The notes beneath the pieces are model-generated. The model saw only the letters and a list, made by a program, of their open reading frames with translations, did not search any database and was not told the DNA's origin. The translations under genes were made by a program, and so were the position numbers. From JAVBRA01 sp031548435 (lineage in GTDB: Bacteria; Bacteroidota; Bacteroidia; Bacteroidales; Rikenellaceae): a DNA stretch of 64,000 nt. Positions 24,839 to 34,042 of this stretch are shown here, in pieces. Positions within the stretch are counted from its first letter, which is position 1, and each line of letters starts with the position of its first letter. The stretch covers positions 1-64,000 of the forward strand of contig JAVBRA010000007.1 in assembly GCA_031548435.1 (NCBI GenBank). The letters run 5' to 3'.

Positions 24839-25717
24839 ATGATCGAATCTTCGGAACTGATAATCAACCCCGACGGGTCGGTGTTCCACCTGCACCTGCG
24901 GCCCGGACAGATCGCCGGCACGGTGTTGCTGGTGGGCGACCCCGGGCGCGTGGACACCATCGCCGGCTACTTTGACGGCGAAGAGTGCCGGGTGTCGAAC
25001 CGCGAATTCAGCACCGTCACCGGGCGCATCGGGCAAAAGAGGCTCACCGTGCTCTCGACCGGCATCGGCACGGACAACATCGACATTGTGGTCAACGAGC
25101 TCGACGCCCTGGTCAACATCGACTTCACAACACGCGAAATCAAGACCGGCAAAACCTCGCTCAACCTCATCCGGCTGGGCACCAGCGGGGCTGTGCAGCC
25201 CGACCTGGAACTGGGCGCGGTGGTGCTGGCCGAGGTGTCGTGCGGGTTCGACGGACTGCTCAACTACTACGCCGGACGCGACAGTTTCTGCGACCTGACG
25301 ATGGAAGAGGAGTTCATGAGCCACATGGGGTGGAACGACAAACTGCCGTCGCCTTACTTCATCCGTTCGTCGGAAAAACTGGCGCGGAAATTCGCAGCAT
25401 TCACCACCAAAGGGATCACCGTGTCGGCCCCGGGGTTCTACGGCCCGCAGGGAAGGGTGCTGCGGCTGCCGCTGGCCGATCCGGCATGGGTGTCGAAAAT
25501 CGAAGCGTTCCGTCACAACGGGCACCGCATCACCAATTTCGAAATGGAAAGCTCGGCCCTGGCCGGACTGGGAGCCATGCTGGGGCACGAAGCCACCACC
25601 CTGTGCACGATCATTGCCCAACGCATCGCCGGCGACAGCAGGCCCGACTACCAAAAGTTCATGCGTTCGCTGATCGAGAACACGCTCAGCGCCATTTGCC
25701 GGGACAGTTCCGAATAG
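24839..25717 (+). CDS. Nucleoside phosphorylase (uridine phosphorylase-like)
   Basis: 292-residue PNP/UDP-family enzyme that splits a nucleoside with phosphate to base and ribose-1-phosphate in nucleoside salvage. It shows the phosphate loop VGDPGRVD, then GIGTDNIDIVVNELDAL and GTSGAVQPD. The nucleoside-site NFEMESSALAGLGAML contains the conserved Glu-Met-Glu. The Phe/Gln pattern that would fix uridine over purine specificity cannot be judged by eye, so the name is kept broad. Confidence 0.9.
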   Translation: MIESSELIINPDGSVFHLHLRPGQIAGTVLLVGDPGRVDTIAGYFDGEECRVSNREFSTVTGRIGQKRLTVLSTGIGTDNIDIVVNELDALVNIDFTTREIKTGKTSLNLIRLGTSGAVQPDLELGAVVLAEVSCGFDGLLNYYAGRDSFCDLTMEEEFMSHMGWNDKLPSPYFIRSSEKLARKFAAFTTKGITVSAPGFYGPQGRVLRLPLADPAWVSKIEAFRHNGHRITNFEMESSALAGLGAMLGHEATTLCTIIAQRIAGDSRPDYQKFMRSLIENTLSAICRDSSE

Positions 25718-25736
25718 TCTATCTTTACAATTCGAG

Positions 25737-25760
25737 CGGCATCGGAAGTCGCCGTTTTTT
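25737..25760 (+). terminator. Possible terminator after the nucleoside phosphorylase gene
   Basis: Short CGGC/GCCG stem (25737-25740 with 25751-25754) followed by six T. Confidence 0.4.
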
Positions 25761-25854
25761 ATCCGTCCCGAGAAACGGGCAACACGCCCCTGCCCGGAAC
25801 GGCGCTTCCAAACGGCACGGAAAGAGCCCGATCCGATAAATTTTAAACCACCCC

Positions 25855-25888
25855 TTGACAATTATTCCCGATAATTTTCGTACTTTTG
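25855..25888 (+). promoter_or_regulatory. Promoter of dnaN
   Basis: TTGACA begins at 25855 and TACTTTTG (25881-25888) fits the Bacteroidetes -7 element. The leader to the dnaN ATG is about 80 bases. Confidence 0.6.
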
Positions 25889-25971
25889 AACCCAAAGGCT
25901 TTTCGGCCCGTGAACGAGCTGCAAAACACCCCCACTCCGAAATATAAACAGACTAAAAAAACACAGAGCAT

Positions 25972-27099
25972 ATGAAATTTACGGTATCCAGCGCGGAGCT
26001 CCACAACCTGCTCCAGGCGGTCAGCAAGGTCATCAGCAGCAAGAACACACTGCCCATCCTCGATTATTTTCTGTTCGACCTCAAGGGCGAGGAACTGAGC
26101 GTCACGGCCTCCGACACCGAAACCACCCTCACCGGGGCCGTCAAGGTCAACACGGTCGAGGAAGAGGGAGTGATCGCCGTTCCGCACAAGTTGATCCTCG
26201 ATTCGTTGCGAGAGTTGAAAGACCAGCCGATCGAAATCGCGGCCAACACCTCCACCTGGGAGATCGTCATCAAATGGAGCAACGGCAAGCTGGCCGTGCC
26301 GGGCGCTTCGGGACACAGCTACCCCGAGAGCAAGAAACTGGGCGAGGATTCAGCCTCGATCACCATCGCCGCCGACCAGCTGGCCGACGGAATCAGCCGC
26401 TCGATCTTCGCCACGGCCGACGACGAGTTGCGCCCGGTGATGAACGGCATCTACATGGCGCTCGAAGCCGACGCGGTGACGTTCGTGGCCACCGACGCCC
26501 ACAAATTGGTGAAATACACCGTGCGCGGCGTGACCTCGGACAAGGCGGACGCCTTCATCCTGCCCAAGAAACCGGCCAACCTGCTGCGCAATATGCTGGC
26601 CAAGGAAAACAGCGAGATCAAGGTGGAGTTCGACGACAAGAACTCGGTCTTCACCATGAACAACTATACGCTCACCTGCCGCCTGGTCGAGGGCAACTAC
26701 CCGAACTACAACGCAGTGATCCCCACCTCGAACACCGAAAAGGCGATCGTCGACCGGCAGAGCCTGCTGGCGAGCATCAAGCTGGCGGCCGTGTTCTCGA
26801 ACCAGTCGACCAACCTGGTGAAGCTCGACATCACCGAGAACAAGATCGTGCTCATCGCCCAAGACATGGACTACTCGACCTCTGCCGAACAGACCATTCC
26901 GTGCGACTACTCGGGCGAGGGCATCACCATCGGCTTCAAGTCGACGTTCCTGATCGACATCCTCTCGAACATCGACACGCAGGAGGTGATGATGTCGTTC
27001 ACCGACGCCACCCGCGCAGCGCTGTTCCTGCCCGTTGCCGAAGGGCAGCCGCAGGACGACATGCTGATGCTGCTGATGCCGATGATGATCAACGCTTAA
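25972..27099 (+). CDS. dnaN: DNA polymerase III sliding clamp, beta subunit
   Basis: 375-residue ring-forming clamp that tethers polymerase III and many repair proteins to DNA. The three clamp domains run in order. The N terminus is MKFTVSSAELHNLLQAVSKV and the C terminus ends with LMLLMPMMINA, matching the family's LPMR-like end. It is not next to dnaA or gyrB here, a common situation in Bacteroidetes. The exonuclease gene begins 9 bases downstream, making a replication-linked pair. Confidence 0.97.
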   Translation: MKFTVSSAELHNLLQAVSKVISSKNTLPILDYFLFDLKGEELSVTASDTETTLTGAVKVNTVEEEGVIAVPHKLILDSLRELKDQPIEIAANTSTWEIVIKWSNGKLAVPGASGHSYPESKKLGEDSASITIAADQLADGISRSIFATADDELRPVMNGIYMALEADAVTFVATDAHKLVKYTVRGVTSDKADAFILPKKPANLLRNMLAKENSEIKVEFDDKNSVFTMNNYTLTCRLVEGNYPNYNAVIPTSNTEKAIVDRQSLLASIKLAAVFSNQSTNLVKLDITENKIVLIAQDMDYSTSAEQTIPCDYSGEGITIGFKSTFLIDILSNIDTQEVMMSFTDATRAALFLPVAEGQPQDDMLMLLMPMMINA

Positions 27100-27108
27100 C
27101 GGGAACCC

Positions 27109-27882
27109 ATGGCAAAGTTAGCGCTCAAGCGCCCGCTCATCGTCCTCGACCTCGAAACCACGGGGGTCGACCCGGCGAAAGACCGCATCGTGGAGATCTC
27201 GCTGATCAAAATCTACCCCGACGGGCTGGAGGAAACCAAGACGCGCCGGATCAATCCCGAGATGCACATTCCCGAGGAAGCCTCGGCCATCCACGGCATC
27301 TATGACGACGACGTGAAGGATTGCCCCCGGTTCAAAGACATCGCCAAGTCGCTGGCCGAGTACATCGCCGGCAGCGACATGGCCGGGTACAACTCGAACA
27401 AGTTCGACGTCCCGGTGCTGGCCGAGGAGTTCCTGCGTTGCGGCACGAGCATCGACCTGAAGAAATGCCGCTTCGTGGACGTGCAGAACATCTTTCACAA
27501 AAAAGAGCAGCGCACGCTGGTGGCCGCCTACAAGTTCTACTGCGACAAGGAGCTGGTCGACGCCCACTCGGCCGAAGCCGACACCCGCGCCACGTACGAG
27601 GTGCTGCTGTCGCAACTCGACCGGTATCCCGACTTGGAAAACGACGTCGAATTCCTGGCCGAGTTCTCGTGCAAAGACCGCAACGTCGACTACGCCGGGC
27701 GCATCGTCTACAACGACAAGGGGGTTGAGGTGTTCAACTTCGGCAAGCACAAGGGCGTTCCGGTGCGCGAGATTTTCCGCAACGAGCCCAGCTACTACGC
27801 ATGGATGATGAACGGAGAGTTTCCGCTGCACACCAAGCAGGTAATCACTGAAATACGGCTGAAAAGCATCGGCGAAAAGTAA
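27109..27882 (+). CDS. DnaQ-like 3'-5' exonuclease (polymerase III epsilon type)
   Basis: 257-residue DEDDh exonuclease. Exo I is DLETTGVDP (about 14-22), Exo II lies around AGYNSNKFDVPVLAEEF, and Exo III is DAHSAEADTRATYEVL with the catalytic His. A C-terminal extension after residue 205 carries FGKHKGVPVREIF and YYAWMMNGEFP, a small domain often found fused to such nucleases. Its position directly after dnaN suggests proofreading or repair at the clamp, but it may act outside the replicase. Confidence 0.9.
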   Translation: MAKLALKRPLIVLDLETTGVDPAKDRIVEISLIKIYPDGLEETKTRRINPEMHIPEEASAIHGIYDDDVKDCPRFKDIAKSLAEYIAGSDMAGYNSNKFDVPVLAEEFLRCGTSIDLKKCRFVDVQNIFHKKEQRTLVAAYKFYCDKELVDAHSAEADTRATYEVLLSQLDRYPDLENDVEFLAEFSCKDRNVDYAGRIVYNDKGVEVFNFGKHKGVPVREIFRNEPSYYAWMMNGEFPLHTKQVITEIRLKSIGEK

Positions 27883-27988
27883 TGCGCGCCGTGTGTTCCG
27901 CCTCCGGAACGTCGATGAGCGAATTCAGGTTGTTATTCTGAAATACCTTATGGGCGTCGTGAAAATTCAAGCAGTTTTAATACTACGG

Positions 27989-29815
27989 ATGAAAAAAACT
28001 TTTTTTGCAATCCTGCTCCCATTTCTGTTCTGCACCCTTTCTCATGCGCAGAGCAACCTCTCGACCAGCAGGGTGACGATCGACAACGTGATCTACTACG
28101 TCCACACGGTGGAGGCGGGCGAAACGCTCTATTCCCTCTCGCAGGCGTATAACGTTCCCGTGGGCGGCATCATCGCGGCCAACCCGGCCTCGGCCGAGGG
28201 AATCAGGGCCGGACAGGTGCTCAAGATCCCTGCGGCGGACACTCCCGTCGAAACGCCGAAGGTGAACAAGCGCAAAAACATCATCCACACGGTGAACCAG
28301 GGCGAAACGCTCTACTCCATCTCGAAACGCTACCAGGTATCGCTCGACGATATCAAGCAGGCGAACCCCGGGCTGGTGGAGAACGACATCGCCATCGGAC
28401 AGCAGATCGTCATCCCGAAAGATGCGGCCGGCAACGCCGACAACCAGGAGATCGACGACCAGTGGGAAGACTACACCGACAAGCTCGACGCCCTGTCGCC
28501 GCAATACATCCACCACCTGGTGCAACGGCAGGAGACGCTCTATTCGCTCAGCCGGCAGTATAACGTAACGGAAGAAGCGCTCCGCACCCTCAATCCCGAG
28601 GAACTGAAAGACGGGCTGAAGTACGGTTCGATCATCAAGGTTCCGAATGGGGTCGAGATCCAGGTAAAGCACGCTGGAGTTGGCGAAGGGCATCCGGTCG
28701 ACATCGCGGTCGATCCGCGCGGCCTGTTCCCCGGCGGCGACATCACCGGCAGGACGACGCCCGCCGGAGTGCCGGAAGTTCCGAATGCTGCAACGGGACG
28801 GAACGTCCGCGTGGCAATGATGTTGCCTTTTACCAGCGACGGCAAGCCGAACGAGTCGATCGCCAAGTTCTATCTCGGCACCCTGGTGGCCCTCGATTCG
28901 TTGAAACGCAAGGGGATCTCGGTAACGGTCGACGTATTCGACACCCGGGGCGAGGCGGAAACAGCCGTCGGGCTGCTGAACGAACCGGCCCTGAAAAACG
29001 CGGCGGTGATCATCGGCCCGGTTTACGAGGAAGAGTTCGCCCAGGTGGCCCGGTTCGGGATGGAGCACGGCATCGGAGTGGTGTCGCCCCTGCGCGTGGT
29101 GCCCGAGAGCAACCCGTACATCATCCAGGCGTCGCCGATGGCCTCCGACAAATATTGCGATATCAAGGGGATGCTCGCGGCCGACTCGCTCAACGTCATT
29201 TACGTCAAGCCCGCCTCCGGAACCGATGCCGAACTGACAGCCGAATACGAAGCCGTACTGCCCCCGGGTTACAGCACGGTGTCGTACTCTAAGGCCGGAG
29301 GCGTATCGCAGTTCAAATCGCCGATGCGGCGCGACAAGGTGAACCTGTTTGTGGTGGCCTCGAACAACTCGGCCACGGTCGACGACATCCTGCGGTTCAT
29401 CTCCTCGGTGCAGAACGGCGCCGGCGACGCCTACAAGGTCGCCGTGCTGGGCAACCACCGCTGGGGCGCGTTCACCGACAAAGACATCTCGCCTTACTTC
29501 CGGCACAACGTCTTTTTTCCGGCCTCGTACTTCGCCGATAAATACAATCCGGCGGTGGCGGCCTTCGACCGGAAATACATCGCCGCCTTTTCGTCGTTCC
29601 CCGACTGGTACTCGTACCGGGGCTACGACGTGATGATGACGATGACCGAGGCGGTGGCGGCCTACGGCTCCAACTACATCTCCATGCTGGGCAACACCGA
29701 CAGCGCCCCGTTGCAGGTGCGCTACCGCTTCGTGAAAGAAGAGGGCGGAAAAACCGGCAACGAGCGCTGGATGATTGTCCGCTACCGCAGCGACAACACC
29801 ATCACGGTGGAATAG
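27989..29815 (+). CDS. LysM-repeat protein with periplasmic-binding-like domain
   Basis: 608-residue exported protein with signal peptide MKKTFFAILLPFLFCTLSHA. Three LysM repeats follow (about 28-76, 93-142 and 172-218), each with a GETLYS- or QETLYS-type core that binds peptidoglycan. From about 268 the chain resembles the type I periplasmic-binding fold of amino-acid ABC transporters (VRVAMMLPF, then AVIIGPVYEEEFAQVARFG). No transporter genes are nearby. A role in cell-wall sensing or as a wall-bound scaffold is an inference. The start is at the signal peptide, not the longer upstream frame. Confidence 0.85.
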   Translation: MKKTFFAILLPFLFCTLSHAQSNLSTSRVTIDNVIYYVHTVEAGETLYSLSQAYNVPVGGIIAANPASAEGIRAGQVLKIPAADTPVETPKVNKRKNIIHTVNQGETLYSISKRYQVSLDDIKQANPGLVENDIAIGQQIVIPKDAAGNADNQEIDDQWEDYTDKLDALSPQYIHHLVQRQETLYSLSRQYNVTEEALRTLNPEELKDGLKYGSIIKVPNGVEIQVKHAGVGEGHPVDIAVDPRGLFPGGDITGRTTPAGVPEVPNAATGRNVRVAMMLPFTSDGKPNESIAKFYLGTLVALDSLKRKGISVTVDVFDTRGEAETAVGLLNEPALKNAAVIIGPVYEEEFAQVARFGMEHGIGVVSPLRVVPESNPYIIQASPMASDKYCDIKGMLAADSLNVIYVKPASGTDAELTAEYEAVLPPGYSTVSYSKAGGVSQFKSPMRRDKVNLFVVASNNSATVDDILRFISSVQNGAGDAYKVAVLGNHRWGAFTDKDISPYFRHNVFFPASYFADKYNPAVAAFDRKYIAAFSSFPDWYSYRGYDVMMTMTEAVAAYGSNYISMLGNTDSAPLQVRYRFVKEEGGKTGNERWMIVRYRSDNTITVE

Positions 29816-29834
29816 CCACCGGAGCACCGGATGG

Positions 29835-29866
29835 AAAGGAGGCGGCAACGGCCTCCTTTTTATTTT
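29835..29866 (+). terminator. Terminator after the LysM protein gene
   Basis: Stem AAAGGAGGC/GCCTCCTTT (29835-29843 with 29851-29859) followed by TTATTTT. Confidence 0.85.
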
Positions 29867-29989
29867 CCGGAGACCCGCAAACGATGTACGATGACAAAAA
29901 ACCGGCGGGCACAACATTTGCGGAAACTGCCGACGGCAGGGCGCATCGTAGCCCGAAATTCACTATCTTAGCAGAATAAACAAAAACCC

Positions 29990-32170
29990 ATGACGGAACA
30001 ACGGAAAAACAATCCCGAAACCGAATTTCTCGACTACGTCAAAGGCAACTTCAGCCGGCACAGCTTCGAGATGATCACCGGCGCGCTGAACCTGGCCAGG
30101 GAAAAGATGGCCGGCATGGAGCGCTACAACGGCAAACAGTTCATCGAGCACGACATCCAGACGGCGCTGATCGTGGCGCGCGACATCGGGCTGGGGCGCA
30201 ACTCGGTGGTTTCGACCCTGCTGCACGACGCGGCCCGGCTCAAACTGATCGACCTGGCGGCCATCACCAAAGAATACGGGTTCGAATGCGAGAAAATTCT
30301 CCGGGCGCTGTGCAACATCTCGGAGGTCGATCCCAAGGTGTCGAACATGCAGATCGACAACTTCCGCGAACTGATCATCTCGTACTCGTCCGACCCGCGC
30401 GTGATCCTGATCAAAATCGCCGACCGCCTGGAGGTGATGCGCAGCCTGGGCGATTTTCCCGAACAGAAGCAGATCAAAAAATCGTGGGAGAGCATCAACA
30501 TCTACTCGCAGATCGCCCACAAACTGGGGCTGTTCTCGATCAAGTCCGAACTCGAAGACCTGTCGTTGAAATACCTCGAACCGAAAGACTACGCCGAAAT
30601 TTCGGCGAAACTGTCGGAAAGCGAACAGGAACGCGAAACATTCATCGAAGCGTTCATCCGGCCCATCAAAACCAAGTTGGCCGAGCTGGGCATCGCCTTC
30701 AACATCAAGTCGCGCACCAAATCGGTCTACTCGATCTGGCGCAAGATGCACAAGCAGAACATCCCGTTCGAGGAGGTGTTCGACCTGTTCGCCATCCGCA
30801 TCATCATCGACGCCGCCCCCGAGCGCGAGAAGGCCGAGTGCTGGCAGGCCTACTCGGTGGTGACCGACTTTTACACGCCCAACCCCGACCGGATGCGCGA
30901 CTGGATCTCGATCCCCAAATCGAACGGCTACGAGTCGCTGCACGCCACCGTGGTCACGAAACAGGGGCGCTGGGTCGAAGTGCAGATCCGCAGCGAACGC
31001 ATGGACGAAGTGGCCGAAAAGGGGGTGGCCGCCCACTGGCGTTACAAAGGGGTGAAGCAGGGCGCCATCTCGGGCGAGGAGTGGCTGCTCAAGATCCGCG
31101 AACTGATGAGCGACCAGGACGCCCAGGGCAGTCTGGCCGATAACCAGGATCTGCTGAGTATCTCCAGCAAAGAAGTATTCGTCTTCACGCCCAACGGCGA
31201 CCTGCGCCGCCTGACCGAAGGGGCCACGGTGCTCGACTTCGCCTACGACATCCACTCGAACATCGGCACGCGGTGCGTGGGGGCGCGGGTCAACAACAAA
31301 AACGTGTCGATCCGCGAGGTGCTGCACAACGGCGACCTGGTCGAGATCCTCACCTCCAAGAACCAGAAACCCAAGGCCGACTGGCTCAACATCGTCGCAA
31401 CCAGCAAAGCGCGCACGCGCATAAAAGTGTTCCTGCGCGAAGAGCAGGCCAAAGAGGCCAACCTGGGCCGCGAGGAGCTGGAACGCAAGATGAAGAACTG
31501 GAAAACGGCCATGCCCATCGACGACGCCGTGACGGCCCTGTGCAAGCACTACAAAGTGAAGACCGGCACCGAGCTCTACGCCCTGATCGCCTCGCAGCGC
31601 ATTTCGATGGGCGAAATAAAAGAGGTGCTGACCTCGGCCGCCGACCGCGAGAGGGAACCGGAAATCCAGAAGTCGCCGGCCGCGGCGGCAAAGAAACCGA
31701 AAGAGGGCAGCGCCGACACATTCGTCATCGACGAGCAGCTCAACGGCATCAACTACCACCTGGCGCGCTGCTGCAACCCCATTTACGGCGATCAGGTGGT
31801 GGGTTTCGTCACCATCTCCAAGGGAATCACCGTGCACCGCACCGATTGCCCCAACTGCCAGTGGCTGAGCCAGAAATACGACTACCGCATCATTCCGGTG
31901 CAATGGAAAGGCAACGCGGCGGCAGCGGGAAGCTTCATCGCCTCGATCAAGATCCACGCCAGCGACGAGAGCGGCATCATCAACCGCATCACCGAGATCA
32001 TCACCAAGGATCTGAAAATCAACATCCGGTCGATGAACCTGTCGACCGTGCGCGGCGGAATGGAGGGGGTCATCAACATCGAGGTGTCGGGCACGCCCAT
32101 CGTCGACCTGGTGGTGCATTCGCTCATGCGCATGAAGGCGGTCGACAAGGCATACCGGTTGAATAAATGA
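29990..32170 (+). CDS. RelA/SpoT-family (p)ppGpp synthetase with degenerate hydrolase site
   Basis: 726-residue RSH protein. The order is HD hydrolase-like domain, synthetase domain, TGS domain (about 395-455), and a C-terminal zinc-finger/ACT region (CCNPIYGD, then an ACT ending). The HD pair is present in STLLHDAARLKL, but the two acidic residues that follow in active hydrolases (HDxxED) are replaced by Arg-Leu. The synthetase retains SVYSIWRKM, NGYESLHATV and EVQIRSERMDEVAEKGVAAHW, with the acidic FEE in place of the RFKD motif of bifunctional enzymes. It therefore looks like a RelA-type synthetase. The next gene overlaps its end. Confidence 0.92.
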   Translation: MTEQRKNNPETEFLDYVKGNFSRHSFEMITGALNLAREKMAGMERYNGKQFIEHDIQTALIVARDIGLGRNSVVSTLLHDAARLKLIDLAAITKEYGFECEKILRALCNISEVDPKVSNMQIDNFRELIISYSSDPRVILIKIADRLEVMRSLGDFPEQKQIKKSWESINIYSQIAHKLGLFSIKSELEDLSLKYLEPKDYAEISAKLSESEQERETFIEAFIRPIKTKLAELGIAFNIKSRTKSVYSIWRKMHKQNIPFEEVFDLFAIRIIIDAAPEREKAECWQAYSVVTDFYTPNPDRMRDWISIPKSNGYESLHATVVTKQGRWVEVQIRSERMDEVAEKGVAAHWRYKGVKQGAISGEEWLLKIRELMSDQDAQGSLADNQDLLSISSKEVFVFTPNGDLRRLTEGATVLDFAYDIHSNIGTRCVGARVNNKNVSIREVLHNGDLVEILTSKNQKPKADWLNIVATSKARTRIKVFLREEQAKEANLGREELERKMKNWKTAMPIDDAVTALCKHYKVKTGTELYALIASQRISMGEIKEVLTSAADREREPEIQKSPAAAAKKPKEGSADTFVIDEQLNGINYHLARCCNPIYGDQVVGFVTISKGITVHRTDCPNCQWLSQKYDYRIIPVQWKGNAAAAGSFIASIKIHASDESGIINRITEIITKDLKINIRSMNLSTVRGGMEGVINIEVSGTPIVDLVVHSLMRMKAVDKAYRLNK

Positions 32171-32535
32171 GGTCGATTTACCTGATCTGCGGGTTCGCCG
32201 CCACCGGACTGGGGATATTGGGCATTCCGCTGCCGATATTGCCGACCACTCCGTTCCTGCTCGTGGCGCTGTGGTGCTTTACCCGCAGTTCGCCGCGAAT
32301 GCGCCGGTGGCTGCTGGAAAACAAATACTTCGGGCACTACCTGACCGATTATACCTCTAAAAAAGGGGTGGAACGCGGGGTGAAGGCGTGGGCGCTGACA
32401 GTGCTCTGGTGTACGATCGGCGCCTCGGCGATATGGGCGACCGACAAATGGTGGGTGCGGGCGGTGCTTGTTGCGGTCGCCGCGGCCGTCACCATCCACA
32501 TACTGATGCTCAAGACATTGAAAAAGAATGAATAG
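32167..32535 (+). CDS. DUF454 (YbaN-family) small membrane protein
   Basis: 122-residue inner-membrane protein. The N-terminal helix region contains GLGILGIPLPILPTTPFLLVALWCFTRSSPRM, the hallmark of DUF454. Two more helices follow (about 75-115). The biochemical function is unknown. It overlaps the RSH stop by four bases (ATGA) and overlaps the next gene by 8 bases, so it belongs to one transcript with them. Confidence 0.88.
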   Translation: MRSIYLICGFAATGLGILGIPLPILPTTPFLLVALWCFTRSSPRMRRWLLENKYFGHYLTDYTSKKGVERGVKAWALTVLWCTIGASAIWATDKWWVRAVLVAVAAAVTIHILMLKTLKKNE

Positions 32536-33178
32536 GATACTGGTCATATGCGCCACCTGGGGCGAGATCGAGGCTTTCATGGCCAAAGAGGAATTCCGGC
32601 AAAAAGGAGACATTTTCTGCGGGGAATATAAAGGGAAGGAGCTCTCCGTGGCCTCGACGGGCGTGGGGCCGTTGCGCAGCGCCGTCGAGATCATGCGGCT
32701 GGCGGCCGAGATCGAACCCGACCTGATCGTTCAGGCGGGATTTGCCGGGTGTTACCGCCTGTCGGAGTTGTCGGTGGGCGACAACGTCGTCGTTTCGCAC
32801 GAACGGGAAGCCGACCTGGGAATATTCACCCCGGAAGGGTTCAACCCGCTGTGGAAGATCGACTTCGGGCAAGACTCCCTGACCGGCCGCAACGGGTTCA
32901 TGGCCTGCCCCGAGGCAGAGTTGATCCGGGCCTCGGGGATGAGGGAGGTCAAAAGCAACACGGTATGCTGCGCGGGGGCCGATTTCATCCCCTCCGACGA
33001 TGCCGAGATCGAGAACATGGAAGGGGCGGCGCTGTTCCGCGTGGGGCTGCGCCAGCACATTCCGTTCGTCGAGTTGCGCACCGTCTCGAACGCGGTCGGC
33101 GACCGGCAAAGCTGGAACATCGCCCTGGCCAGAGAGCGCGTGGCCGACAGCCTGACCCGTTTCTTAAAAACGTTGTGA
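32528..33178 (+). CDS. mqnB: Futalosine hydrolase
   Basis: 216-residue nucleosidase of the PNP/MTAN fold that splits futalosine to dehypoxanthine futalosine and hypoxanthine in the alternative menaquinone pathway. It has GVGPLRSAVE, GFAGCYRLSELSVGD and an ENMEGAALFRV nucleoside site. MTAN relatives share the fold, but direct overlap (TGATG) with mqnD supports futalosine as substrate. Confidence 0.93.
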   Translation: MNRILVICATWGEIEAFMAKEEFRQKGDIFCGEYKGKELSVASTGVGPLRSAVEIMRLAAEIEPDLIVQAGFAGCYRLSELSVGDNVVVSHEREADLGIFTPEGFNPLWKIDFGQDSLTGRNGFMACPEAELIRASGMREVKSNTVCCAGADFIPSDDAEIENMEGAALFRVGLRQHIPFVELRTVSNAVGDRQSWNIALARERVADSLTRFLKTL

Positions 33179-33987
33179 TGAAACTCTCCATTTCGCCCTG
33201 CCCCAACGACACGTTCATGTTCGACGCCCTGCTGCACGGCAGGGTCGACACGGGCGGCATGGCGTTCGACCCCCTGTTCGAGGATATCGAGCAACTGAAC
33301 CGCCACGCCATCGAGGGCATTCCCGACATCACCAAGATATCGTACGCCATCTATCCGCTCATCAGCGGCCGGTACCGGCTTCTCACAGCCGGCAGCGCGC
33401 TGGGCCGCGGCAACGGGCCGGTGCTGGTGGGGCGGGAAAAGAGAACGCCGCAGGAAATCGCCCCGCTGAAAATCGCCATTCCCGGCGAGCACACCACGGC
33501 GGCCCTGCTGCTCAAAAGCCTGTATGGCGGCAATCTCGACTGCCGCAGTTACCTCTTTTCGGACATCGCCGGGGCGGTGGCCGGCGGAGAAGTCGACGCC
33601 GGGGTGCTGATCCACGAAGGGCGGTTCGTGTTCCATGAAAAAGGGCTGCATAAAATCGCCGACCTGGGACAGGAGTGGGAGCGGTCGACCGGGCTGCCCG
33701 TGCCGTTGGGAGCCATCGCCGTCAAACGGGAGCTGGGAGCGCAAACACACCAAAAAATCAACGACGCCCTGAGGCGCAGCATCGCCTTCGCATTCGAGAA
33801 CCCGGCATCGGGCCGGAATTTCGTGAGCAGCCATGCCCGCGAACTGTCGGAGGAAGTGATCCGCGCCCACATCGAAACGTTCGTCAACGGCTTCTCGCTC
33901 GACGTCGGCGCCGAAGGCCGCGCCGCCGTGGAAAAGCTTTTGGCCGTTTCGGGCGCCGGTTTCGATAAAAACGATATCTTTGTATAA
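33178..33987 (+). CDS. mqnD: 1,4-dihydroxy-6-naphthoate synthase
   Basis: 269-residue periplasmic-binding-fold enzyme that converts cyclic dehypoxanthine futalosine to 1,4-dihydroxy-6-naphthoate, the ring precursor of menaquinone. The family start SPCPNDTFMFDALLHG and the ITKISYAIYPLI block are clear, and GPVLVGREKR follows. Overlap with mqnB indicates one operon. mqnA and mqnC are not in this window. Confidence 0.93.
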   Translation: MKLSISPCPNDTFMFDALLHGRVDTGGMAFDPLFEDIEQLNRHAIEGIPDITKISYAIYPLISGRYRLLTAGSALGRGNGPVLVGREKRTPQEIAPLKIAIPGEHTTAALLLKSLYGGNLDCRSYLFSDIAGAVAGGEVDAGVLIHEGRFVFHEKGLHKIADLGQEWERSTGLPVPLGAIAVKRELGAQTHQKINDALRRSIAFAFENPASGRNFVSSHARELSEEVIRAHIETFVNGFSLDVGAEGRAAVEKLLAVSGAGFDKNDIFV

Positions 33988-34042
33988 ATTATCCGACACC
34001 GGAAGGCCGCTTTAATAATGTAACCCAAACCGACCATATCCC

